13,244 bases of DNA from Isohypsibius dastychi (GCA_034696485.1 JAQIWT010000989.1:1-13244), one strand, 5' to 3'; positions 1 to 10,386 are shown, counted from the stretch's first letter. Notes: generated from the sequence alone by a model not told the origin. Numbers and translations: made by a program.

Positions 1-45
1 GCGGACCCTATCAGCTTCGATGCGGTGGCTCCTCCTGTGAGGTGA
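1..45 (+). CDS. Possible C-terminal tail of an upstream gene (partial)
   Basis: Frame 1 is open from the window edge and ends at TGA 43-45, giving ADPISFDAVAPPVR. The same stretch contains a usable donor (GTGAGG at 37), so it could instead be the end of an internal exon. Fourteen residues are too few to identify a family. The assignment as coding is an inference from an open frame ending about 180 bp before the next start codon. Confidence 0.2.
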   Translation, partial: ADPISFDAVAPPVR

Positions 46-58
46 AATGCGACCATCC

Positions 59-80
59 CTCATACTCATACTCATACTCA
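59..80. repeat. CTCATA microsatellite, about 3.7 units
   Basis: The hexamer CTCATA is repeated in tandem, perfectly, just upstream of the cfp-1 start. It ends in CTCAG, so it could also act as a pyrimidine-rich splice acceptor, cis or trans, for the first cfp-1 exon. That role is a guess. Confidence 0.7.
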
Positions 81-222
81 GAAAAACGAGGATTTGTGTT
101 GGATTTTGTTTTGGACAACTTCTGTCCTGTCCGCGAGATTCTATCGTCTAGTTTCGATCCAACTGTAACATTGACATACAGATTTTGCTGATTGGGAACG
201 CTGTACCATTTTGAAGAGGAGA

Positions 223-3200
223 ATGCCTGAATACTGTATCTGCAGGAGCTCGGATGGAGATCGCTTTATGATGTAAGTTTTTAAAAACGACTGATAATTT
301 TCCGTCATTTTGTCATAGTTTCGGTTTCACGAGGCTGTTCTGTATTCCTCATGGATGTTGTTGATTTCCGAGTTTTTCTTCTTACAGAGAATGCGACGGG
401 TGTGATGAGTGGTTCCACGGAGATTGTATCAACCTGAAACAATCCGAAGCAATCCGAAGCGAAATCCATCGTTAATTATTTCTGCAAAACTTGTCGAGGT
501 ATCGTGATTTTTTTTCTTCGTTTACTTTCCCGTTCAGGCGAGTCAATAGAAAATGCCGACACTGGGTTCCGAGTCTTCATGAAGTGGTGTGAATTTTTCA
601 CGATTCCAGCTTGACTTTGAATATTTTAAAAACTATTAATGTTCTGCGAGTAGTTAGTTCTGATTGATTTTCAAGATGGTCCACTTTTAGCACTTGTTTA
701 TATTTCAGAAAGGAACCCATCGTTTGAGATAACCTACAAAGTCAAGAAGGAATCAAAGACACCAAAAGTTCCAAAATCGAAAGTCAGATCCAAGAAGAGG
801 TCCTCACCATCTCCTTCAGCCACTGGCCCGTCAAAACCACCTTCCGACAAGGCCAAGTCATCGGAAAAGTTGAAAATAAAACAGCGTAGTTCGACATCGA
901 GCACGGACACTGATGAAGAAACCCGAGACGGTGATTGGGGGACATCGCGAAGCTCGTCGAAAAGCACGAAAACTCCTCAACATCCGGTCGATAAGGACAA
1001 ACAGAACGGCGGTATTCTGGGGAAGGAAAAGACGAAAAAGAGTGGGAAGAAGCTCACCGGAAACAAGGCAACGGGAAAAGTCGGAAAAGGCAAACCCGAA
1101 AGTTCTGCGAAATCTCCGGCAGCAGCTGGGCAGGTTGTCAGCAATGGTACCCCAAAAGTCAATGGAGCCGCCCCTCTTGGAAAGGTAATTTTTGTTTCTC
1201 GAATCGGTACAAAGAAAGATAAGACCAGGTTATATGAAGTTTAAATCGTATTTTTGGAAGTTCAGAAATAATTTTCTGCCGGAAAAATACTTTTGCGGCA
1301 ACTTCTATTTTTTTCGGCAGAATTTCTTTATATTGCGTTGAAAGTAGTTTAGTTTCTCACGTTTTTCTCAGTGGAGCGAATCTGTTTAATGAAACAACTT
1401 TCGCGATATCGCCGTTCTTGTTTCAAGAAGTGGTGGATAATTTCTCGATCAGGGAGAAAATGTTACACTTCATTTACAAGTGTTATGTTCAACTGCGATT
1501 TCTCGCATTTTGCAGCCAGAAAACTTGCTCGAAGAAAAATATGACCATTATTTACAGTTTCTTTGTTGGCATATGTCACGATCTGACAAGACAATTTTTT
1601 TTGCAGCCGTGGAAAGGTCATGGGATGCCGCCACCACTTCCGCTTCTTGGATCTGAAGCTGCTCGTCGTCAGGTCGACGCGGTGATTCCTACTATGCCTG
1701 ATATAAAGGTACTTCCAAAATGGGAATTTTGTGTTTCTAGTAATCATTGCTCCGCCAGTCGAGCGGAAAGAACAAGGAACGAAATATGTATTTAGGAGAA
1801 AAACTGGTTTTTTCGCGTCTTACTGTTTCCTCAAACTCCATTTTTATCGTGATCGTTGTTGAGTCCTGTTTATTCACGCTGATTTTCTGAGCTGACGTCT
1901 ATTTGGTTCTTCTTGTAGAGTTTGCCGAGGATCGGAAGGAAGAGTATGAATTCTCTATCTTCGGGTTATGTTCCCCCAATCGATCCAAACGAACATCAGG
2001 AACCTGCGCATTTTGACTTACCAGCCGGTTTTGACCGGAAGAACCTGCGACAGTGTTTTGGACCGCAATGCCGATTTGCAGCTGCGCCAGATTCCAAATA
2101 TTGCTCGCATGAATGCGGTCGAGCTCTGGCCAAAAAGTAAGCAGAAACTCGTTTAGTTTTTTTGTGAACCTGTGAGCATTCTTTTGCGAAACTTTGACCT
2201 ATGCGATCGTTCTAAATCTTGTTACTGAAATTAAATTTGTTTGGTTTCCGGCTAATTTTTATGAAATAAACTTGTTTGGTTTGTTACCTTTTTGACATTG
2301 AAAGTCGACGTTTCAATGAAGTGTTCTAATTCAGTCGATTACTTTTGTTGATTTTCTTGAGCTTTTCAGTTATTATTTCGTTTTTTCCAGGCGATTGATG
2401 GAAATTATGCCGAAACGGTTAATTCAGATGGGAAATCCTACTTATGCTGCGACGTTGCGAAATCAGGAGGAAATGGATAGTATTCGCAAACGACTTGCTG
2501 CTTGTAAAGGTGTTCTGGACACGCTTCTCGTACGGAACGCAGAATTGGAGGACAAGATCCGTGTTGGAAAACTAATCAGCGCCGAATTGGTGGAACAAGA
2601 AACTGACGACGATGCGGACAACTCGGAAGTTAGCTGCATTACTTGCGGACAATCTGTTTCTTTGAAAACAGCTATTAAACATTTCGAACGATGTTTCAAC
2701 CGGGTTAGTGGTGGAACAAATTTGATGGTGAACCGGAAGTGTGAATTTCTTCCGTTTTCAGTGCGAGAACCAGACTTCATATGGATCAATAATTCCGACG
2801 ACATCAACAATTTTTTGCAATTTTTTGAATCCCAAAACGAAGACTTATTGTCGGCGTCTGAAAGTGTTGTGCCCGGAACATCTGAAGGAAGTTCATGATG
2901 ACCACGAGGTCTGCGGTTTCCCGCTGTTGGACGACCAGTTCCAACCGACGACGTCGTTTTGCCGGATTTATAAAAAGAACTGCTCAAAGCATCCATCTTG
3001 GGAAAGAATAAAAAGAGCAGAAATCGATCTGGAAACTTTGAGAACGGTAAGTTTGCGGCAACCGGAAGCTGACGCCTTCTTGAGACTTTCTTTTTTTACA
3101 ATCTTTTTTGCTTAATCGTTATGTTTATTTTAGTGGATGAAAATGGATGATCTTGCGGAACAAGAAAGAGTTCTCATGATTTCCATCCGATCTCGTGGCG

Positions 3201-3283
3201 GAATCGTACAGTGTATGACAAATTATACGATTAACGAGCGGGAAGCTGTGAAAACACCTTTTGATGCTGATTTGGACGTATAA
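223..3283 (+). CDS. cfp-1: CFP1/CXXC1-like SET1/COMPASS subunit with PHD finger, frame broken in exon 2
   Basis: Exons are 223-272, 388-498, 709-1184, 1607-1708, 1919-2136, 2391-2703, 2762-3046 and 3134-3283. All junction phases match, giving 564 residues once a 10-bp duplication at 441-460 is discounted. Residues 4-50 form a C4HC3 PHD finger: YCIC, then ECDGCDEWFHGDCI, then FCKTC. A Lys/Ser-rich linker follows (about 51-209). Cys289/294/305/309 form the CFGPQC...YCSHEC motif, then comes a helical stretch, CITCG, and the closing Cys-rich domain (CENQTSYGS, TYCRRLKVLCPEH, EVCGFPLL). The order and motifs match animal CXXC1. In that family the protein recruits the SET1 H3K4 methyltransferase to promoters, with the PHD finger reading H3K4me3. 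I see no CXXC DNA-binding finger. As written, the duplication puts a stop at 473-475. The start at 223 is the only ATG just ahead of the PHD motif. Confidence 0.92.
441..460 (+). repeat. Perfect 10-bp tandem duplication causing a frameshift in the PHD exon
   Basis: AATCCGAAGC occurs twice back to back at 441-450 and 451-460. Read with both copies, the PHD frame changes after Gln-Ser-Glu-Ala and stops at TAA 473-475. Read with one copy, the frame continues through the expected FCKTC zinc ligands to the donor at 499. Both copies being identical points to a recent event or to a sequencing or assembly error. Confidence 0.9.
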
Positions 3284-3760
3284 TGGAAGGTTTAATGAAT
3301 AATCGGTATCAAGCAGGAATATGTATCACGTTTATATTTCTTTCGCTGTATTGTAACCTCTGTAGTAACGTTGCATGAATACGTTTTTGATATGATAAAT
3401 ATGACTGATATACTGATATGATAAATAATACTGATAATGTTGACTGTACTGTGGTCCACATACATTAATACACTAGATGGATTTAATTGCATACCCACTT
3501 ACTTGATTAATTAATCATTCAGTTAATCAATTCCAGAATGAGGTTATGAGGTTTGTTCGCAAATCAATTCCAGAGTCAGAGTGCACGTCAGTACAGTGGC
3601 GCACCAGCATCCTTAAATTGTCACTTGGCGGAGCGTTCAGACTTCAGAGTGCGAACGAATATGAATGGACAGGCAGTACGCACGCCTCTGCGAAGCAAAG
3701 ATTGTTTCTTGCTCCCAAAAACAAGTGAATTATCATTGTTCTGGTTGTTTGAGCGAATGA
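3284..3760. other. Intergenic, AT-rich, with short direct repeats
   Basis: No convincing gene is seen. A perfect 14-bp direct repeat (TGATATGATAAATA) lies at 3388-3401 and 3414-3427, with several ACTGATA words around it. A 13-bp repeat (AATCAATTCCAGA) lies at 3525-3537 and 3562-3574; each copy contains a CAATTCCAG acceptor-like end that could receive a spliced leader or an upstream exon for the next gene. The weak open frame at 3553-3786 has composition unlike the neighbours and no family match. Confidence 0.6.
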
Positions 3761-6700
3761 ATGATGCATCCAAATGCTCCGACTAGATCCAACAATCATG
3801 TGAGGCCACCACAGCAGCAATCGGACCATGTGAAGCTCTTGCAATCGTTTGTTATCTACAACTCAAACGTCGTCCCTCAAAATTCGGAAAATCGGATTGT
3901 CCCACAGACCAATATTCCTCCTCCACCTCAACGGCAACAGCCTATCGTTCCTGTTGTTTATCCCCCTCCTGGACCAAGTAAGTTTAATCGTTGTTCGACG
4001 TTGGAAAAGAATATAACCGAAGCATGTGATGCATTTAAAGGATACGTCCCGGAACATCCTCGATTTCTTCCCGATCCTCTTAATCGCGCTCCCCCTCCTG
4101 AACAAGACGCGATCCCGGAGAAGAAAATATCTGAATTTCGGAGATCTTTGTTTCTTCCGAGGATTCCGGATTGTGTAACTAAGGAGAGTTTGGCTGAAGC
4201 GTTTCGTGAATTTGGAAACGTGCAGGAATTAATTTGGATTGACAAAGAAACTGTAAGTTGCTTTTTTCGGCGTCGTGATTCAGATGAAAGAATGTTTTGA
4301 ATTTATCTGGTTTCAGCACCGTTGTGCGATTATTATTTTTGTGGACGAAGAATCGGCATACGACGTTTTGAAGTCACAGTTTACGGTTGACGATACCTTC
4401 GTTTTTTGCGAACCGAGGAAAATCAACGGGACGGGTTATCCGCCGAGAATTCCGATGGATACGGATGCAAGGACGATCCAGAGCACTCCTGGTGGACGAG
4501 GTGAGCTCGTTTTTGAGATGAGAACTTGACTTTCGAGTGCTAAAATTGCTTCTCTTCGGTTTTTCTATAAAAGCCTGTCGGAAGTGGAAATCTCCTGGAA
4601 GAAATTACTCTACATTTTTTGAAATGTGTTTACAACTGGAGATTAAGTTAACCAGATGTGTAGGAATGAAATAATTATCCCTGGCTCCGAGAGTTTTCTG
4701 TCTGTTCGGAATAATTAATAATTTACCCTGCAGTTTATATCTTGTTTTAGTTGCAGGCGTACCATTTTCGGTCGTTGCTGATATTCTATCTCCGCCACTT
4801 GTCACTTCTCCGACAACTTTGAATGCCGCTGGTGATCCATTCGCACATGGGCCGTCTGTTGTTTTTGGCCGGGCTCCTGTTATTCCTCCTTTGCCGGTCA
4901 ATCAGGCGCCTCCTTATTCCTCAAATGTTTTGAACATGATGCCGATTCAGCTTCCTGTCATAAGGTATTTTGGCGAAAATCTCGCGAATTTTGATATATA
5001 ATTTGAAGGATTGGTAAAAAAAATCAGGGTTCTGAAATTTGAAAGGAATTATTTTAATACTCGTTTCACCAGAAATTCCTGTTCTGATTCGGATTGTTTT
5101 CAGGAATTCGTCTCCAGTTCAAACGCCCACGCAGAACGCAATAGAAAAGCTAATGAGGCAGATGCCTTTTTTGAGAAATGAACAATCTGTGAGTTCCCGT
5201 ACTTCTCGTCTCTTTTCGTCATCTGATTCGCTTCTAAATGTTCTCTTTGAATTTGAGCTATTTGAGCTTGATTTGGGTTTCGATAATATATCTTGTGTTT
5301 ATCCTGATAGGGTCTTGACCAGATGTATAGTCTGCTGAAATTCGTGGAGCTCAACCCGAAAGAACTCGAAGTTCGCGAGGAAATTCGAGCAGATCTGGAG
5401 AATGCTTTTCGGCGAATTTTTCGCAACTGTTCAGTCCGATTATATGGCTCATCTGTGAACACATTCGGAGTGAAAGGTTCTGATGTTGATGCTTACCTCG
5501 AATTGAATTTGGAAACTAGCGAGGCCAACAAAGATATTCCGGTTCGTTTCCGGTAGTTATTTCAATGGAGATCTGTTTATCTGAAATTTCTGTTGTAGGT
5601 TCGCAAAAATGGAATCAGCTTTTATTACAAGAATGTCACTCAGCTCTTCAAAACACCGTATGAGCCCGCCGAGCTGAAAAGATTCACCAAACAGGAAATT
5701 CTGAAACTGATGGAAAAACTGATGCGGTATTTGTCGAAAACAATGGGGTGGGATGAAATTTGGTCTATACCGGAAGCCAGAACTCCGATTCTCAAACTGA
5801 ATCAGACATGCAGTGGATACAGCGTTGATGTCTCTTTTTCAAGCAGGTAACTGTAGTTTTCTCAAGTTTGTCGAACACGACAACCGGAAGTAAACACGAA
5901 AATTCATAATTGATGTTTTTTGTGTGTGTTTTTGCAGATTGATTTTCCAGAATACTGGACTTTTGATTCTGTACAGCATGTTGGAACCTCGACTTCGGCC
6001 TTTGGTTTATACGATCCGGAGATGGGCTGAGTTGAAGAACCTGACCGGCGAGCGGGGTTTCACGAAATATGCGTTGACCATGATGGTCGTTTTTTTCCTC
6101 TGCCGTGCTGGTATTCTGCCAACGCCTCAACAAATAATTTCTTACATGGAGAAATATTTGCGGGAAACTAACAAGGGTGCTGGTGATTGCTCGTTTCAAT
6201 TTGACCATTCACCGCGTGAACTCAGACACATCGCGAGTTTGATTCCGGAATCGGATAATCCCAAAAGTGCAGGTAAGAAAAATGTTTCTTTGTCTTTCGT
6301 ATTGATTGACTTCCCTTGAAGTTGATGAATTTGTTCTGATCTGTTTTTTCCAGAAATTCTTTTGGTGGAGTTTTTCCACTTTTTCGCTTCGTTTCCGTTT
6401 TGCCAGAATGTTATGGATGGATTGACTGGTTCTGTGATACCTTTGGCGGAATTCGAGAATGCAGAGGACGCTTTCCGGATAAGATATGTGAACTTCCTGG
6501 ATCCTTTTGATCGAGTCCATAATATTGCCAAAACTGTCACCATCAACACTTTTCTCTTGTTGAGAGAAACGTTAAAACGGTGAGAAGTGCAGAACGTTAT
6601 AGAAATCAAACCAACAGAACTGTGGTTCAATCTATCCAAAGTGATATGGATTTAATATGATTTTTCTTTCCAAGGGAATCTATGGTCTTTTCTCAAAGAC

Positions 6701-7611
6701 TTCTGGATTTGAGAATACTCTTCCAACAGCCGCCTGATTTGAGTTCCAACCAGCCAGTTATGATCACCATTTCCGGATATAAGGCAACTGTTGCGCCGGA
6801 TATTTGGATGCCAAAAATAGCTGAGATCACCGGGAAAATTATGAAGGAGTTTTTCTGCTGTGAAACGGTTCAAGTGCTGACCGAAGAAGAAGCTGGTACG
6901 GAATTTTGTTCGAATTATCTTTCTAAATTTTACATTGTGTCTGAAGCATTTACTCGTGAGAATTAATTTTTTCTTTTTTTCAGCTGGTGTAGATTTTGAC
7001 CGGAATATTCTGGTCCTCGGACCGGTTCTGAAAGATTTGTTTTGTCGCCTTGATTGTCTAAGTTGGCAGAAAAGACGAAACGAGCGGAAGCGATTGACTC
7101 AGAAGAAAAAATATGTGGGAATCGGCGCTGAATGGGAGCTTGAATGCGATATCGGGAATAAAATTGCAGAGGGAACGAAAGGAAAAGTCGACTTGGAATT
7201 CTACATCACCATATTCAACAATAAGATCGAATATGACAAGCTTGGAATATTTCTGTCAGCTCGCACAATGACGCCACAATTCACGTAAGAATTATTTTTC
7301 AAATTCTGGCTTGCTTTTCCCTAAATTTTGACTTTGGGTTTATAACTAATGGGTTAAATTTTTTGTGCTAATTTTTTTCTGGTGCGTTAGTCGCCGATTT
7401 TTGGTGGATATTTGCTTAGGGAGAATAAGGCGTTGAATCTTGATTTTCGATATTTTTCAGTGATCTGTTTGAATTTTTGGAGAAGTATCTCCCGGAACAG
7501 GCGCGGCGTTTTTTGAAGCTGGAAGAAATAATTGTGGAGCCAGGAAGTGAGAACGACCGATCGCTGGACCAAAAACCGGACGACGCCAAAGTTGAAGGAG
7601 TCTCTGATTGA
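3761..7611 (+). CDS. usip-1: TUT1/Star-PAP-type terminal nucleotidyltransferase (U6 TUTase class)
   Basis: Exons are 3761-4252, 4317-4500, 4757-4964, 5104-5188, 5311-5541, 5599-5846, 5938-6272, 6354-6579, 6675-6895, 6984-7284 and 7461-7611. Phases are consistent throughout, giving 893 residues (human TUT1 is about 870). A Pro/Gln-rich N-terminus (about 1-120) precedes an RRM (about 128-215, RNP2-like SLFLPRIP; RNP1 degenerate). A proline-rich linker follows, then the catalytic palm: GSSVNTFGVKGSDVDAYLEL with Asp381 and Asp383, and the third acid Asp477 in YSVDVSFSS. Next come the central helices (RPLVYTIRRWAELKNL), the PAP-associated motifs (VEFFHFFASFPF; LDPFDRVHNIAK) and a KA1-like C-terminus ending LPEQARRFLK, close to human LPQAIRHLK. 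The family adds uridines to U6 snRNA 3' ends, or poly(A), in the nucleus. The N-terminal C2H2 finger of vertebrate TUT1 is not seen. Weak points are the donor GTTCGT at 5542 and the acceptor CCAAG at 6670-6674. The start is the first of two ATGs at 3761 and 3764; an upstream 5' exon cannot be excluded. Confidence 0.92.
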
Positions 7612-8188
7612 AAGACTCTAATCCATCGTTACTTCATAGAATTTTAGTAGCATATACAGTACCACAAATAATATCAGTTCTTACTGAATACCTCAACTGC
7701 TTTTGTTTTCATTTGATTTTAATTCACAACAGTCGCCCTCGCGCTGTTGGTTTGTTCTTTTATATTTCAGAGTTGTTTTAGTTTTGTTCAGTATCGATGT
7801 GCTTAGGTATGCGCGAAAATTGCATACAGTTTTACGGGGAATAAACTTAAGGTTGACTTCGTAACCCGCTTTCCAAAAACAATTTGTTATGAATTCGTTT
7901 GGAAGTAAAAAATGTTGAGAACTGAAGAACCTTCTCCAGCGTGACATCATTTAACAAAGGCATACAACAGCAGGAAACGTACAAACAGCCATGCCCATGA
8001 CAGAATCTTGCAAAGCAACTACTCAACGGTCGAAACCTCATCGGTTTTTGCGACCTTGCTCGAAGAAGACAACAGATTTTCCGGTTTTCTCTTGGCACAA
8101 CCTACAAATAAATCAGTTTTAACACCACTGGCTTATCGAGGCGGAAAACGTTTTTTTGAACCGGTGACCCTTTTGTCATCCTGGTTCA
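7612..8188. other. Convergent intergenic region, no gene seen
   Basis: This separates the 3' ends of the TUT1-like gene (+) and the acidic-protein gene (-). It is AT-rich. A Cys-rich minus-strand open frame at 7847-8098 has no acceptor, family motif or continuation that supports it. It probably holds the two 3' UTRs. Confidence 0.6.
7840..7845 (+). terminator. Candidate poly(A) signal AATAAA for the TUT1-like gene
   Basis: AATAAA lies 229 nt after the stop codon of the plus-strand gene. A second plus-strand AATAAA lies near 8107, inside the convergent gene's probable 3' UTR. The hexamer alone is weak evidence. Confidence 0.3.
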
Positions 8189-10052
8189 TCAGTATTCACC
8201 TTCTGACTTTTTCTTGACGAGAGCTGCATAAGTTTCATCCATCTCCTGCAATAAATCATCAATCCCAACCGCATCCTCGTCGTCATCCTCGCTATCATCG
8301 GAATCTAGAGCGGCACTTCCGCTTGGTCCTTCAACATCAACTGCTTCTTCCCATCTCTTGATCGTCACATTCGTTATGTCTCTGAAGTCTGACTTGGGCG
8401 TTAGCTTATGATCCCCTACGCCAACTTCCTCATCTGTTGGCATATCTCCCAAACATTCGTCATGGGTGTAACGGAGCACACGCAACTTGTCTTTATTCTT
8501 CTGCAGCTTGTCCTCGTAAGCGACCATGGATTCGCTGACCAGTGAGGTCACATCAGTGATTTTCAATTTTTTCTGCACCCTGAAAACCAAGGAGCAAAAG
8601 TTTGACAATAACAGATTCGTTCATCATGTCTCAAGCAACTAGATACTTACTTTCGCACTTTCTGACCGACAAACTTCACGATCACTCCAACATCCAGCAC
8701 TGGAAGAGCCAACTCAACATCACCAGCCGTTGCTGCCAATAGATCACTGCGGTATTTCTTGATCTGATGGGTCAGCGCCAGATCCAAAGTCTTGTTGCCA
8801 CTGCCTCGGAAACAGAACGAACTCCAACCATCCAGACCCTGTTCTTCTTTCAGCTCGTCAGTGTTATACCCAACCAGATCGAAGATGTCGTCTATATTCT
8901 TCGCACTACGCTGCAAAATAAACGCTTTGTGAATATGATTTTTATCACCGATTTTCGGAACTAACTTGTGCCACTTTGCTTCGACGGTCGATCCACTTTT
9001 TCTCTTCCTGCTCCTTCTCAAAATCGACGATTTGCTGATCAAGCTTCCGTAATTTAGCTTGACAGGCTTCTTCTCGATCGATCAGGATACCCACGCGGAG
9101 TTGGGTGGCGAGTGATAATCGGTTCCAGTCGGACATTGGAATCATTCCTCTATACAGCTCCTCATTCTCTTCAACCTCATCCCCACTGTCCATTTCTGCC
9201 ACTCCAGGTGCTTCCGACTCTGAATCCGACAAAATCTCAACGACTAATCCATCCAAGTGCGTCACATCACTCGCAGGAGATAGTGGCTCTGAAAGCAACA
9301 CAACATATACATCAAAGGAATATCACAACAGTATCAATCAAGTTTTCGCTTTTCAATCTCAAAAATTTTTTGGAGATTGAATTTTTAAATAATTTCAAGT
9401 TACCGGGAAAAACTTGTCCTTCATCCTCTGAATCAGCAGCAACTTCCGATTTCAATACATGATCATCGGCTTTGTTCGACATTTCATCCTCATCTTCGAG
9501 TGTAACAACTTCAACAACTGGTTCAGGAATACCATTCTTGAGTCTAGATACAAAACGAAAATAGCTCATGGGTTTCTTTTCGCACATAACGTTATACGGT
9601 AAATAAAAAGCACACCTGTCTTCGTGATCTTTTTGTCGTTTCAACTTGGCGTATCCAGCTAGCAGCTCATGTTGACGGTCTGGTGTCATCACATCCTCAT
9701 CGGATTCTTCGTCGTCTGAGAAAACCAACACATAAATGCAATAATCGCTCGAATCACAGGCTATTGCAAACGTCATGATCTACTCAATTAAGTACCTGAA
9801 CCAAGGAAGAAACCTGGAATGTCCGATGGTAAGACGATTTCTGTTCCTTCGTTGTATGCTTCATTCTTCCCTCCTGAACTCGGATTATTGGTCAGTAACC
9901 GACTGGTACTTGCAGTAGGAAGACTTAAGACAAGATCTGTTGCTGGCGACGATGTAGAAGCTGTGAACAGAAGTTGCTAAAGTTTGAAGAATTATTTTCC
10001 GAAATCACAAAACGACCAGCATTTATCTTAAACCTGCCAGGATTTGGCTCAT
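8189..10052 (-). CDS. Unrecognised acidic, probably nuclear protein, 7 exons
   Basis: In transcript order the exons are 10052-10034, 9960-9796, 9715-9616, 9543-9404, 9288-8966, 8910-8651 and 8579-8189. Every phase joins, giving 465 residues. I do not recognise the family. Visible parts are a Ser/Thr-rich N-terminus, an acidic patch (DDEESDEDV, about 62-70), further Glu/Asp-rich stretches to about residue 185, and a probable coiled coil at about 209-249 (ILIDREEACQAKLRKLDQQ onward). A more structured, conserved-looking region covers about 250-345 (DDIFDLVGYN, DGWSSFCFRGSGNKTLDLAL). The C-terminus is acidic (SDDSEDDDED, about 429-438), followed by DDLLQEMDETYAALVKKK. No signal peptide or membrane segment is present. 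The composition suggests a chromatin- or RNA-associated nuclear protein, which is inference only. The start ATG at 10052-10050 is the first in frame after the acceptor at 10094. The intron 9615-9544 is 72 nt and stop-free, so it could be retained. Confidence 0.75.
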
Positions 10053-10154
10053 GAACTGTACCTTGGGAATCCATAGAGCTTGTTCACTCAGACCTGAAAT
10101 AAAAGAACAAAAGACCAGTTTCGGAACAGTGAGCAAAACTTACATCAGAAACAT
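10034..10154 (-). promoter_or_regulatory. 5' leader of the acidic-protein gene with a 50-nt intron and a short uORF
   Basis: A strong donor (GAT|GTAAGT, at 10143) and a strong acceptor (TTTTATTTCAG, ending 10094) bound a 50-nt intron upstream of the start codon. The spliced leader would contain an ATG at 10154-10152 that reads MFLMSE and stops at 10086-10084, before the main ATG. Alternatively the acceptor receives a trans-spliced leader and the uORF is never in the mRNA. Confidence 0.4.
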
Positions 10155-10372
10155 CTAGTTCATGAAGTCATAAAATCTACTGTACCCACTGGATTTCGCA
10201 CTGAAGTCTTGAAATCAGGTCAGTGGAGAATCTGATTAAGTAGAGAATCTTGGCAATATCCGAAACAATTCGACAAATGTTGGCTTTCGAGGAAGCTAGC
10301 AAGTAGCAAGGCACGATTCGTGCCGCACGAACAAGAAATCGCAGAAAACAACGAAGAGAATTCACTTAATGT
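10145..10372. other. Upstream region of the acidic-protein gene, no gene supported
   Basis: A stop-free minus-strand frame at 10177-10365 lacks an ATG start and family motifs. The stretch probably holds the promoter and upstream leader of the minus-strand gene. No TATA-like or other element stands out. Confidence 0.5.
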
Positions 10373-10386
10373 CCCCCCCCCCCCCC
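10373..10386. repeat. C14 homopolymer
   Basis: Fourteen consecutive C on the plus strand. With the tracts at 10693 and 12460 it marks this region as rich in G/C homopolymers, which are prone to slippage and can form G-quadruplex-like structures on the G strand. Confidence 0.9.

Noticed and set aside
3546-3786. Plus-strand open frames ahead of the TUT1-like gene as an extra coding exon
   Set aside because: No usable donor joins them to the frame at 3761 (the only gap would be about 27 nt), and no zinc-finger or other motif is present.
7847-8098. Cys-rich minus-strand open frame after the acidic-protein gene
   Set aside because: It has no start or acceptor context of its own and no recognised motif, and lies in the probable 3' UTR of the gene.
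9105-9462. Plus-strand open frames rich in Ser/Thr over the acidic exons
   Set aside because: They are the antisense shadow of the Glu/Asp-rich coding strand; the minus-strand model has matching splice phases.
10177-10365. 62-codon minus-strand frame upstream of the acidic-protein gene
   Set aside because: It starts only at GTG, shows no family motif and does not fit as the missing receptor exons.
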